Below are positions 1-7,519 of a stretch of DNA of 11,642 nt, one piece after another. This stretch comes from Planctomycetaceae bacterium (GTDB taxonomy: Bacteria; Planctomycetota; Planctomycetia; Planctomycetales; Planctomycetaceae). The first letter of the stretch is position 1, and the number at the start of each line of letters is the position of its first letter. The stretch lies in assembly GCA_020426425.1 (NCBI GenBank), contig JAGQQB010000071.1, positions 1 to 11,642 of the forward strand, in the 5' to 3' direction. Position numbers and translations under genes: made by a program. A model generated the notes under the pieces. It was not told where the DNA came from. It worked only from the letters and a program-made list of their open reading frames with translations, and made no database searches.

Positions 1-3000
1 TGTAAGCATCTCTGGGCCACGCTGCTTGCGACCGACGAGCGAGGTTACGTCTCCGGAACCCCTCGGGCTGGCGCGATTCCGCCGTTTGTGGCGGAAGTCT
101 ACAAGCCGATGGATCTGAGCACCTGGGACGAAGAAGACTTTGAAGGCGAACCGTTCCGCCCCACGTCGACTGCGACCAAGACTGCCGTTGAAGAGCGTCC
201 GCGCCGCACGACGCGCGACTGGGAGAACCGGTTGCTCGAGGTGCGTCAGAAGATGCCCAATGCCCCCAAGGCATCGGCCAATCAGGCGAATCGTGAAACC
301 GAGATCTTTTACGAAATCGACGTCAAGGAGAGTCAACAAACGCGGCAGTTGGTCATCGAGACATCCCAGCGGCAACGACGCAGCAACGGCCAATGGGGGA
401 AGCTCAAACCACTTAAGCTGCGCCCAGGCCGCTTGGACGACATCGTTCACGAAGACGACCGTCGTATTCTGTCGTTCCTGGCCGGCGGCACCCCAGAGCG
501 CGCGGGCTGGCTTGCCCAACAGGCCGAATTTCAGGCGGCGGTGTCCCGTTATCGCGTGCCGTACGAACTCTGCTTACTCTTGCTTCCGTTGATGGAACGA
601 TCTGGGCACCTGCGGTATCTCGGCGACTCGGAATCCGAGTTTACACCCCTCACCTGGGATGACGGTCCTGCGTGGAAACTATCGCTGAAGCTGACGCAGT
701 CCAGTCCTGAATCCGAATGGGAACTGCAGGGGGAAGTGCGTCGCAGCGAGGAGATCATGCCTCTGCGTGACTGCACATTGCTGCTGCCGGGCGGGCTGAT
801 GCTGACGCGTACCACAATTGCCCGACTCGAAGACTTCGGAGCGTTCGACTGGGTGGAACTGGTCTCAGGCGACCGCAAGGTGACAGCACCGGCTGGGGAA
901 GAGCAGGAGTTTGTCGACCAGTTGCTCGACATGCCGACGTTGCCGCAGTTGGATCTGCCAGAAGAACTCAAGCTCGAAGAGGTCCGTCCCGAACCGCATC
1001 CCATTCTCACACTGCGCTCACCGCAAACGCGTGGCTGGCGACAGGAACGGATTCAGGGAAATCTCGATTTCGACTACGAAGGGACCATGGTCCGGGCCAC
1101 CAACGTGCAATGGGCCATTGTCCAGCGCAGCGAAGGCCGGTGCCTGCTCCGGGATCAAGAGGCCGAAGCGGGTGCCTGGTCGCGACTGCAGTCGCTGGGA
1201 TTTCGCAAACTGGTCGATCATCGTCAGGCATCGCACGACGTCGACATCCCGATCACGGAACTGGGGCGCGCCGTCCGGGCACTCATCGCCGATGGCTGGG
1301 AAGTCCGGGCCGATGGCAAGCAGGTGCGGCAGCCCAATACGCTCAAGTTCAGTGTAAAGTCGGACATTGACTGGTTCGAGTTGAACGCCAATGTCGACTT
1401 CGGCGGCAGTCGCGTGAATCTGCCAGAACTGCTCGCGGCGCTCTCACGCGGTGATCAGACGGTGCGGTTGGATGATGGTTCGCTCGGGATCCTGCCCGAA
1501 GAGTGGCTGCGGCAGTACGGAATCCTCTCGGGATTGGGGGTAACCGAAGGGGGCGGCATCCGCTTCTCGACCTCGCAACTGGGGCTGATCGACGCGCTGC
1601 TCTCCGCCCAGGAGTTCGTCGACTACGACGACCGTTACCTGGAGATTCGGCAGCGACTCAGCGAGTTCGATGGCGTAACCGAATCCAAGGAGCCGCCGAA
1701 TTTTCAGGGCACTCTGCGCAGTTATCAGCGAGCTGGTCTGGGTTGGCTGAAGTTCCTGCAGGAGTTTGGATTTGGCGGATGCCTGGCGGACGACATGGGC
1801 CTGGGAAAAACCATTCAAATGCTCGCGCTGCTGCAGGAGCGCAAGCAGAATGGGCAACTGCGTGGTCCATCGATCATCATTGTGCCAAAATCGTTGATGT
1901 TCAACTGGGTGCATGAGATCGAACGCTTTACCCCCGATCTCACGCATGTGGAGTACACCGGGCCGGATCGTGGGCAGCATCACGAATCACTCGCCAGTTA
2001 CGATATCGTACTCACCACCTACGGCACGTTGCGGCGTGATATCAATCTGCTCAAGGATATCGCGTTTGATTACGCGGTACTCGATGAAGCGCAAACGATC
2101 AAGAACGCGGCGTCGCAGGCGGCGAAGGCATCGCGATTGTTGCGAGCGAAGCATCGCATCGCACTCTCCGGTACGCCGATTGAGAATCACCTGGGCGATT
2201 TGTGGTCGATCTTCGAGTTTCTCAATCCCGGCATGCTGGGACGCAGCTCCGTCTTCAAGATGCATGCCGCCGATGGCAAGGACGAGCAGTCCCGACGCGT
2301 CATTGCACAGGGAGTCCGGCCATTTGTCTTGCGCCGCACCAAAGGGCAAGTCGCGCAGGATCTCCCGGACAAGTTCGAAGAAACGATCTACTGCGAAATG
2401 GGTCGCAAGCAACGTGAGCTGTATCTGGAACTGCGGGACTACTACCGCCAGTCCCTCATGGGGATGATCAAAGAGCAGGGGATGGGCAAGTCGAAAATGC
2501 ATGTGCTCGAAGCCTTGCTCCGTTTGCGACAGGCGGCGTGCCATCCCGCTTTACTTGATCGCGGGGCCGAGGAAGATGCCTATGCCAAACTCGATGTGCT
2601 CGTCCCGCAGTTGGAAGAACTGATCGCCGAAGACCATAAGTCGCTCGTCTTCTCACAATTCACCAGTATGCTCGCGATCGCCCGCAAGCACTTGGATGAC
2701 CGGGGAATTCAATACGTATACCTCGATGGCCAGACCCGCAATCGGAAAGAGGTGGTCGAGGAGTTCCAGGGCAATCCCGACATCAAAGTCTTTCTGATCA
2801 GCCTTAAGGCGGGGGGACTGGGATTGAATCTCACCGCTGCGGAATACGTCTTCCTGCTCGACCCCTGGTGGAACCCGGCCGTCGAGGCGCAGGCGATCGA
2901 CCGAGCACACCGTGTTGGTCAGACGAATCAGGTCTTCGCCTATCGGCTCATTTGCCGCGATACTGTGGAAGAGAAGATTCTCGAACTGCAGCAAAAGAAA

Positions 3001-3087
3001 CGCGAACTCGCCGACGCCATCCTGGAAGCCGATGGTTCGCCATTGCAGAACCTGACCTCCGAGGACTTGGAACTGCTGCTGTCGTAG
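1..3087 (+). CDS. SWIM/SNF2-family helicase-like ATPase, 5' end outside window
   Basis: A Swi2/Snf2 (superfamily 2) ATP-dependent DNA translocase, probably acting on protein-DNA complexes in the cytoplasm. The frame is open from the first base, so the GTG at 88 is not the real start; 1028 residues are visible. The window opens with Cys-Lys-His and then LWATLLA, which fits the C-x-H end of a SWIM zinc finger (CxCx(n)CxH) whose first half lies upstream. Counting from codon 1-3, the SNF2 motifs are: Q-like LRSYQ about 572-576; Walker A DDMGLGKT 597-604; DEAQ (motif II) 695-698; SGTP (III) 723-726; LVFSQF (IV) 882-887; LISLKAGGLGLNL (V) 932-944; and DRAHRVGQ (VI) 967-974. All key residues look intact. 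The stretch of about 540 residues between SWIM and ATPase resembles the SNF2-associated N-terminal region of bacterial homologues. It converges on the EEP gene, with 72 bp between stops. The family call is firm; the cellular role is not known, and nothing nearby fixes it as a defence gene. Confidence 0.95.
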   Translation, partial: CKHLWATLLATDERGYVSGTPRAGAIPPFVAEVYKPMDLSTWDEEDFEGEPFRPTSTATKTAVEERPRRTTRDWENRLLEVRQKMPNAPKASANQANRETEIFYEIDVKESQQTRQLVIETSQRQRRSNGQWGKLKPLKLRPGRLDDIVHEDDRRILSFLAGGTPERAGWLAQQAEFQAAVSRYRVPYELCLLLLPLMERSGHLRYLGDSESEFTPLTWDDGPAWKLSLKLTQSSPESEWELQGEVRRSEEIMPLRDCTLLLPGGLMLTRTTIARLEDFGAFDWVELVSGDRKVTAPAGEEQEFVDQLLDMPTLPQLDLPEELKLEEVRPEPHPILTLRSPQTRGWRQERIQGNLDFDYEGTMVRATNVQWAIVQRSEGRCLLRDQEAEAGAWSRLQSLGFRKLVDHRQASHDVDIPITELGRAVRALIADGWEVRADGKQVRQPNTLKFSVKSDIDWFELNANVDFGGSRVNLPELLAALSRGDQTVRLDDGSLGILPEEWLRQYGILSGLGVTEGGGIRFSTSQLGLIDALLSAQEFVDYDDRYLEIRQRLSEFDGVTESKEPPNFQGTLRSYQRAGLGWLKFLQEFGFGGCLADDMGLGKTIQMLALLQERKQNGQLRGPSIIIVPKSLMFNWVHEIERFTPDLTHVEYTGPDRGQHHESLASYDIVLTTYGTLRRDINLLKDIAFDYAVLDEAQTIKNAASQAAKASRLLRAKHRIALSGTPIENHLGDLWSIFEFLNPGMLGRSSVFKMHAADGKDEQSRRVIAQGVRPFVLRRTKGQVAQDLPDKFEETIYCEMGRKQRELYLELRDYYRQSLMGMIKEQGMGKSKMHVLEALLRLRQAACHPALLDRGAEEDAYAKLDVLVPQLEELIAEDHKSLVFSQFTSMLAIARKHLDDRGIQYVYLDGQTRNRKEVVEEFQGNPDIKVFLISLKAGGLGLNLTAAEYVFLLDPWWNPAVEAQAIDRAHRVGQTNQVFAYRLICRDTVEEKILELQQKKRELADAILEADGSPLQNLTSEDLELLLS

Positions 3088-3112
3088 CAGAGCAGACAAC
3101 TCGCCGTGAGGG

Positions 3113-3139
3113 CCTCCGACGTGCCCCGCCGTCGGCAGG
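3113..3139. terminator. possible hairpin between convergent genes
   Basis: In the 72-bp gap between the convergent stop codons, CCT-CCGACG (3113-3121) can pair with CGTCGG-c-AGG (3130-3139). This gives nine base pairs with one bulged C and an eight-base loop. No run of T follows on either strand, so this is not a classical intrinsic terminator. It could still slow or stop transcription from both sides, or be chance in GC-rich DNA. Confidence 0.25.
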
Positions 3140-3159
3140 ATCGTGTGTCGGTTCTACGA

Positions 3160-4335
3160 TTACCGAACTCGGTGCTCGAAGCCGGGATCCTCTTCCCCAG
3201 CTTCGGAATCTGCGCCGGAGCCCCCGTCTTCGTTCCCGGCGACCTCGCGCAAATAGTCCTCGCCAAAGTCCACCTGCAGCTCGATCCACATTGGGAAGTG
3301 ATCGGACATCTGGTGCGATCGCCAGTCCTTGTAGTACTTCTGCTTCTGTCCAGTTGTCCGCGGTTGGCCAGTGGATCGAGTCCGATACGCCGGGCCAATC
3401 TCGTCCGCATACCCTTCCGCATCTTCCAGTCGATAAACGTGGTCGTAGAAGTTGAACACACCCGCGCGGGACTTCGCGATGCGGGCGAGGACAACATCTT
3501 CATCGTAGGCGCGGCTGACGAAGGCAATCTGATCGAAGTGTTTGTCCTCGGCAGCATTACTGGTCATCTCGGCGAACTGCGGCGGGATGTAGAACCCGGC
3601 GTCAATCATCGCCTTAAAGGTCTGATCTTCGGTTGAAAAGATGTTGAAGTCTCCCAACAGCACCAGATTCCTGGCCCAGGAGTTGTCGTTCTCCACATGC
3701 TTGACGAGGTATTCCGAAAGCGTGCGGACCTCCTCCAGTCGCGTCGGGTCGTCGGCCACGTTGCCACCGTAAAAGATGTGGACCGTACACAGCGAAAAAC
3801 GCAGATATCCCGCCTCAAACCCACACAGGAACGGTGAGCGTGCAAGTTGACGCTGTGGCTGCAGCGTTTTGTCCTTGAGCTTCTTGTCTGGAATGACAAT
3901 CTCGCCGGCCAGTCCGCCGAACTTGACCTTGCGCGTATCGTACACGAATGCCGCGCGCTCCTGATTCCCCGCACGTCCGGTCGTGACATCGGTAATTAGG
4001 TACTTCCACCAACTTCCCAGGATCTCCACCAGCCGATCCAACGCCTCCAAATTGGCGTTCACTTCCTGGATCGCGACGAGATCGAAATAGGAGATGATCT
4101 CCGCGATGTAATACATCGCCTCATCGCTGCGATAACCATACTTGGCAGAGTCGAAGTCGCGAATGTTCCACGTCGCCAGCAGCAACGTCTCATTGATCGT
4201 CCGCTTAGGCACCTGTTCCGCAAGTGCCGATCGCAGCCGCAATAGCCCCTGTGCGGTTCGCTGCTGGGTGGTGGTTTCGCGGTCGAGCGATCGGGCGCCG
4301 CGAGTGTTTGAGTTGAGTTCGTAGGCAAACGGCAT
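3160..4335 (-). CDS. Endonuclease/exonuclease/phosphatase (DNase I-like) family protein
   Basis: A 391-residue member of the metal-dependent EEP fold, the family of DNase I, exonuclease III and phosphoesterases. The full active-site set is readable: Asn57 in ATWNIRDF, Glu91 in AIQEVN, Asp229 and Asn231 in LLGDFN, Asp268 in HFDQIAF, and Asp345-His346 in MSDHFPMW. It should therefore be an active Mg-dependent hydrolase; whether it cuts DNA, RNA, lipid or sugar phosphate cannot be told. The first 45 or so residues are polar and basic, with no signal peptide or membrane segment, so it is probably cytoplasmic. About 75 residues separate Asp268 from Asp345, which seems long for the family and includes a basic Thr/Gln/Lys-rich stretch at about 318-340. 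The C-terminal 25 residues are acidic and Gly-rich. The ATG at 4335 has no clear Shine-Dalgarno sequence. It lies 82 bp downstream of the last secreted paralogue on the same strand, so it may share that transcript, but a separate promoter cannot be excluded. Confidence 0.9.
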   Translation of the reverse strand: MPFAYELNSNTRGARSLDRETTTQQRTAQGLLRLRSALAEQVPKRTINETLLLATWNIRDFDSAKYGYRSDEAMYYIAEIISYFDLVAIQEVNANLEALDRLVEILGSWWKYLITDVTTGRAGNQERAAFVYDTRKVKFGGLAGEIVIPDKKLKDKTLQPQRQLARSPFLCGFEAGYLRFSLCTVHIFYGGNVADDPTRLEEVRTLSEYLVKHVENDNSWARNLVLLGDFNIFSTEDQTFKAMIDAGFYIPPQFAEMTSNAAEDKHFDQIAFVSRAYDEDVVLARIAKSRAGVFNFYDHVYRLEDAEGYADEIGPAYRTRSTGQPRTTGQKQKYYKDWRSHQMSDHFPMWIELQVDFGEDYLREVAGNEDGGSGADSEAGEEDPGFEHRVR

Positions 4336-4417
4336 GAGCGGCTCAGGCGATTGGGGGCATCAGGGAATTGGAGTTGTTCGATCAATGGTGTCGGGTGGCG
4401 CGTCAGAAGGTTGCCGA

Positions 4418-5821
4418 TCAGGGGACTGCAACCTGTCCCGGCGCAAGCAGATCATGGATTTGCTGATGCCACTCCCACGCATCCTCATGTGATCCCTCTG
4501 CAGAGACGAGGCTCGGCTGCAGTCCCGGCTGCTTGCCCGATTGCGGCTCGTCGGAGGAATCCTCGGGATGGGTGGGTGGATTCAGATCGCGGTAGTGGAA
4601 GTCATGTGAACAGACTCGGGGAGGAACCCAGCGAATCTCGTATGCAGCCAAACTGACCGAAGACTTCCCAGTCACCGCATATGCAGTTTCCCGGAGTGGA
4701 CCGGCCCGATGGATGGCGACTAACGTGTCGTCGTCATTCTTCCGATAGCCAACCTCGATGAAGCCGTCGACCGCCAGACGACGTTCACCGGAAATATCGA
4801 GAAACGGGATCGTGCGAGTGCCCGAGACGAACTCCACGCGGATGACGAACCGCCAGGCAAGTTGCCGCAATGCCCATTCAGGCGGGCTGCCCGACGGCGA
4901 ACTCCAGTTGCTGACAATCTCCGCGAACCGCCGCCGCTCATCGAACCGGGATTCCGATTCGTTTAGCCCCAGGTTTTCATGGGCGCCAAAGCTCTTGCTG
5001 ATGGCTTCATGGATCGACTGAAAACTGACCGAGCCATCACGAAGTAGATGGCGATGCGCAAGTGATGGTAAGTCGGCCTCTCTCGGGCTGCGCACCGTGT
5101 AAGACTTGGTATGCTGATGATCCAGGCCAGCGACTGCGAGCCAGATGGCTTCCTCAAACGCTCGCGTCTGTGAGACGACCGCCCCATTGTGGATTTCGCC
5201 CGATGGCCGATGAGCCAGCTGATAACGCCGACAGAACCGGCGCGTTGCCTCTGGCTCGACCATCTTCCAGAGGGCGGTCAAATACAACCGATGTTTCCCC
5301 TTATCGCTTCCCAGCGGAGTTTCCCCCTGCAACGAGGAATACCAGTCGCCTGGAAGTTGTTGTGCCGCGAAGACCTCCTGCATCTCCACAACGGCTTCAG
5401 TCAAATCGAGCGGCGCGTCAGGATCGAATCGCGGCGGCGGTAAGCTCGGAGGTTCAATACGCGGACCGCCTTTGGTTTCTGGCGTGCTCTTAGTTAGTTC
5501 GGTCCACTGTTCGTTCTCGAAATAGCTCCACTGCGGCTGAACGGGGTCGGCCTGAGGATGATGCGGTGTCGCACAGCGTGCCCAATAACCGCCCCGGGTC
5601 GAGTCGTGGTAGTAAAAGAAGTCGGGACGCGACGGAGTATAGATGACCGTCAGTTGCTCCATGGCCACCCCGGTCTCGTACGTACACTTGTACCGCTGGT
5701 TGGTTTCGACATAGACCCAGGGGGAGTAGGACTGCTTCCCCTGAGCAAAAGCGGTCTCCGCCAGCAGGCTGCATGCCAAGCAGGCGGACAGGCTCAGGAG
5801 TGAACTTCGCACAGTTTGCAT
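4418..5821 (-). CDS. Secreted protein, tandem paralogue A (uncharacterised domain)
   Basis: A 467-residue exported protein of unknown function. I place the start at ATG 5821 because a clear signal peptide follows: a short start, a hydrophobic core around 7-20 and a likely cleavage after Ala26 (AFA|QG). The frame stays open to an ATG at 5950, but that would add 43 residues before the signal peptide. Residues about 30-105 form a Tyr/Trp-rich module (SYSPW, YTPSRPDFFYY, GGYWARCATPHH) of a type I associate with planctomycetes. A Pro-rich linker (about 112-135) leads to a domain from about 137 (PLDLTEAV) to the end that is shared with the two upstream genes. The best-conserved parts are LPGDWYSSLQG, PEATRRFC.RYQLAHRP, AFEEAIWLAVAG, GERRLAVDGFIEVGYR and a C-terminal WHQQIHDLLAPG helix. 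Conserved acidic and His residues exist, but I recognise no catalytic pattern. No Shine-Dalgarno is visible, and a 202-bp gap separates it from paralogue B. Confidence 0.85.
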   Translation of the reverse strand: MQTVRSSLLSLSACLACSLLAETAFAQGKQSYSPWVYVETNQRYKCTYETGVAMEQLTVIYTPSRPDFFYYHDSTRGGYWARCATPHHPQADPVQPQWSYFENEQWTELTKSTPETKGGPRIEPPSLPPPRFDPDAPLDLTEAVVEMQEVFAAQQLPGDWYSSLQGETPLGSDKGKHRLYLTALWKMVEPEATRRFCRRYQLAHRPSGEIHNGAVVSQTRAFEEAIWLAVAGLDHQHTKSYTVRSPREADLPSLAHRHLLRDGSVSFQSIHEAISKSFGAHENLGLNESESRFDERRRFAEIVSNWSSPSGSPPEWALRQLAWRFVIRVEFVSGTRTIPFLDISGERRLAVDGFIEVGYRKNDDDTLVAIHRAGPLRETAYAVTGKSSVSLAAYEIRWVPPRVCSHDFHYRDLNPPTHPEDSSDEPQSGKQPGLQPSLVSAEGSHEDAWEWHQQIHDLLAPGQVAVP

Positions 5822-6023
5822 TACTAGATCGCAAGGTGGGGGTGTTGCCGTACCGCGAGGTCCGCAGAACGGTGCCCATATGTCAGTTGAAAGCTGTCGC
5901 GGGAGTTTCTGGCGCACCAGGCAAGCGAGAAACCACGGCGACTTCGACACCGAACTCTACAGATCCAATTCATACAACCTGCAGAAAGCCGGATTCCAAC
6001 TCATCTGCAAATACCTGCCTAGA
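5822..6023. other. 202-bp gap between paralogues A and B
   Basis: This is the longest non-coding stretch in the minus-strand block. I see no convincing gene here. It holds one short inverted repeat, GTTTCT (5905-5910) and AGAAAC (5928-5933), with a 17-base loop and no T-run. On the minus strand a TTGGAA (revcomp of about 5994-5999) and AT-rich bases further on make a weak promoter-like pair. The gap is long enough to carry a separate promoter for paralogue A, but I cannot point to one with confidence. Confidence 0.3.
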
Positions 6024-7475
6024 TCATTCGTCGCCGAGTCGAAGCTTTGGAGCTGGCTTGTATCCAGGGGAAAGCAAGCGATGAACTTGCTCATGCCAGT
6101 TCGTGACATCCGTTCGACCTCCTTGGAGTGAGATCAATCGCGGGTACTTTCCTGTTGGAATCAAAGGTTCTTCATTCCCGTTCAATGGCTTTCCGTCAGA
6201 ACCTATGGACAAGTCGTTACGCTGGAGATCGCGGTAATAGTAAAGGTCGTCCACACGAGGTCGAGGAGGCTCCCATTCGTATGTCCAGAACGACGTTTCA
6301 ATCAGTTCAGACTGACTCACGGCGTATGCAGTTTCATGAAACGGTCCGGCCACGTGTACCGCCCTGTAGCTTTCGCCAGGATTGCGGCGATATCCGATTT
6401 CCAGATAGCTGTCGATCGCAAGCCGTCGCTCACCTTTAATCTTGTAACCAAGGATCACCTGTTCTCCGGAAACGAACCCGGCATGGACCACGAAACGCCA
6501 GGCGCACTGTTGTTTGGCCCAGTCTGGGGGCGAACCTGGGGGAAGTTTCCAACCGCTGGTGACCCGCGCGAATCGCCGTCGTTCGTCGGACGAGGTTGCC
6601 TCGTCATCCAAGCCCAAGTCCCCTTGATTTCTGAAATAGTCACTCAAAGCTTCGCGAATCAGTGAAAATCGAACGGCGCCATCAGCGCCGCGATAACGGC
6701 TGTTCAATGGTGGCAGTTCCCAGGACTGCAATCCAAGCCCGAATTTTCGGCCAACGTGCTTGTGATCTTTTCCAGCGATCGCCAGCCACATCGCTTCTTC
6801 AAATGCAGGCGTGTTACTTATAGCCGCTCCATTGTCCAATTCGGCGATCGGTCGATGAGCGAGTTGATACCGAACACAAAATCGCCTTGTCGCCTCTGGC
6901 TTGACCATCTCCCAGATCGCCGTCTGAAAGAGTCGGTATTCGCCCGCATCATAGCCGGGCCGGTTGTTTCCTTGCAGCGTCTTATACCAGTCGTTCGGCA
7001 GCCCGTGTTCAGTAAACAGGCCACGTATTTCGGCGGCAGCTTCGGTCAGGTCAAGTGACGCATTTGGATCAAATCGCGGGGCCGGAAGCTTGGGCAGCGT
7101 GATGGTCGGTCCCCCATTGATACCCGGCACTGTCGGGGCGCTGGTGGTGATTGGCGTCCATTGCTGGTTCTGCCGATAGGACCATTTCGGCTGTGCGGGA
7201 TCGGCCAGTTCATGATGCGGCGTCGCGGCGCGCCCCCAGTAGCCTCCGCGTGGCGGATCGTAGAAGTAGAAGAAGTCCGGTCGCGACGGCACGTAGACGA
7301 CCGTTTGCGATTGCCTGGGGAAGTTCGCCAGCCCTGCCGAGTAGGTACAGGTGAACTGCTGGTGTTTCTCCTCGTAGGTCCAGTCGCTGTAGCTTTGCTG
7401 GACCTGGGCGAATGCGGATTCGGTGCTCAAGGCAAGGAGCGTAATGGTGCTTAGAAATGGAAATATGGCTCGCAT
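6024..7475 (-). CDS. Secreted protein, tandem paralogue B (uncharacterised domain)
   Basis: A 483-residue exported protein, the close paralogue of the gene that follows it. The signal peptide is clear: a hydrophobic core at about 4-17 and a likely cleavage after Ala23 (AFA|QV). ATG 7475 has a GGGAG ribosome binding site six bases upstream, so the start is well supported. Domain order matches paralogue A: a Tyr/Trp-rich module at about 27-106 (SYSDWTY, YVPSRPDFFYFY, GGYWGRAATPHH), a Pro-rich linker, then the shared domain from about 140 (LDLTEAAAEI). Over the 47-residue core from PEATRRFC to DHKH, A and B share 33 residues by my hand alignment. B has Ala where A has the Cys of YWARC, so any disulfide formed there in A is missing in B. 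The protein ends in the same amphipathic helix (WHEQVHRLLSPG). It sits 44 bp downstream of the lipoprotein gene, so co-transcription with it and the receptor is likely. No enzyme motif was recognised. Confidence 0.88.
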   Translation of the reverse strand: MRAIFPFLSTITLLALSTESAFAQVQQSYSDWTYEEKHQQFTCTYSAGLANFPRQSQTVVYVPSRPDFFYFYDPPRGGYWGRAATPHHELADPAQPKWSYRQNQQWTPITTSAPTVPGINGGPTITLPKLPAPRFDPNASLDLTEAAAEIRGLFTEHGLPNDWYKTLQGNNRPGYDAGEYRLFQTAIWEMVKPEATRRFCVRYQLAHRPIAELDNGAAISNTPAFEEAMWLAIAGKDHKHVGRKFGLGLQSWELPPLNSRYRGADGAVRFSLIREALSDYFRNQGDLGLDDEATSSDERRRFARVTSGWKLPPGSPPDWAKQQCAWRFVVHAGFVSGEQVILGYKIKGERRLAIDSYLEIGYRRNPGESYRAVHVAGPFHETAYAVSQSELIETSFWTYEWEPPRPRVDDLYYYRDLQRNDLSIGSDGKPLNGNEEPLIPTGKYPRLISLQGGRTDVTNWHEQVHRLLSPGYKPAPKLRLGDE

Positions 7476-7481
7476 CTTGTT

Positions 7482-7486
7482 CTCCC
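7482..7486 (-). promoter_or_regulatory. Shine-Dalgarno site of paralogue B
   Basis: The minus strand reads GGGAG with a six-base spacer to ATG 7475. It fixes the start of paralogue B, and shows that this gene can be translated independently although it lies only 44 bp after the lipoprotein stop. Confidence 0.7.
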
Positions 7487-7519
7487 GTAGTTCGGTTTTC
7501 CGATTTGGCCGTTGCCGCG

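Noticed and set aside
88..90. GTG at 88 as the start of the helicase
   Set aside because: The frame is open to the left edge and the upstream residues fit the end of a SWIM zinc finger.
1987..2544. Minus-strand open frame of 185 codons inside the helicase gene
   Set aside because: It overlaps the conserved helicase motifs II and III on the other strand and shows no protein family features.
3106..3636. Plus-strand open frame of 176 codons with hydrophobic stretches
   Set aside because: It lies antisense to the EEP gene, which has all its catalytic motifs; the frame matches the usual shadow of a GC-rich coding strand and shows no family features.
5822..5950. N-terminal extension of paralogue A to an ATG at 5950 (43 extra residues)
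   Set aside because: The extension would bury a typical signal peptide that starts exactly at ATG 5821, and it has no similarity to the start of paralogue B.
5880..6131. Plus-strand small gene starting at ATG 5880 in the gap between A and B
   Set aside because: More than a third lies antisense to the 3' end of paralogue B, no ribosome binding site was seen, and its composition looks like random translation.
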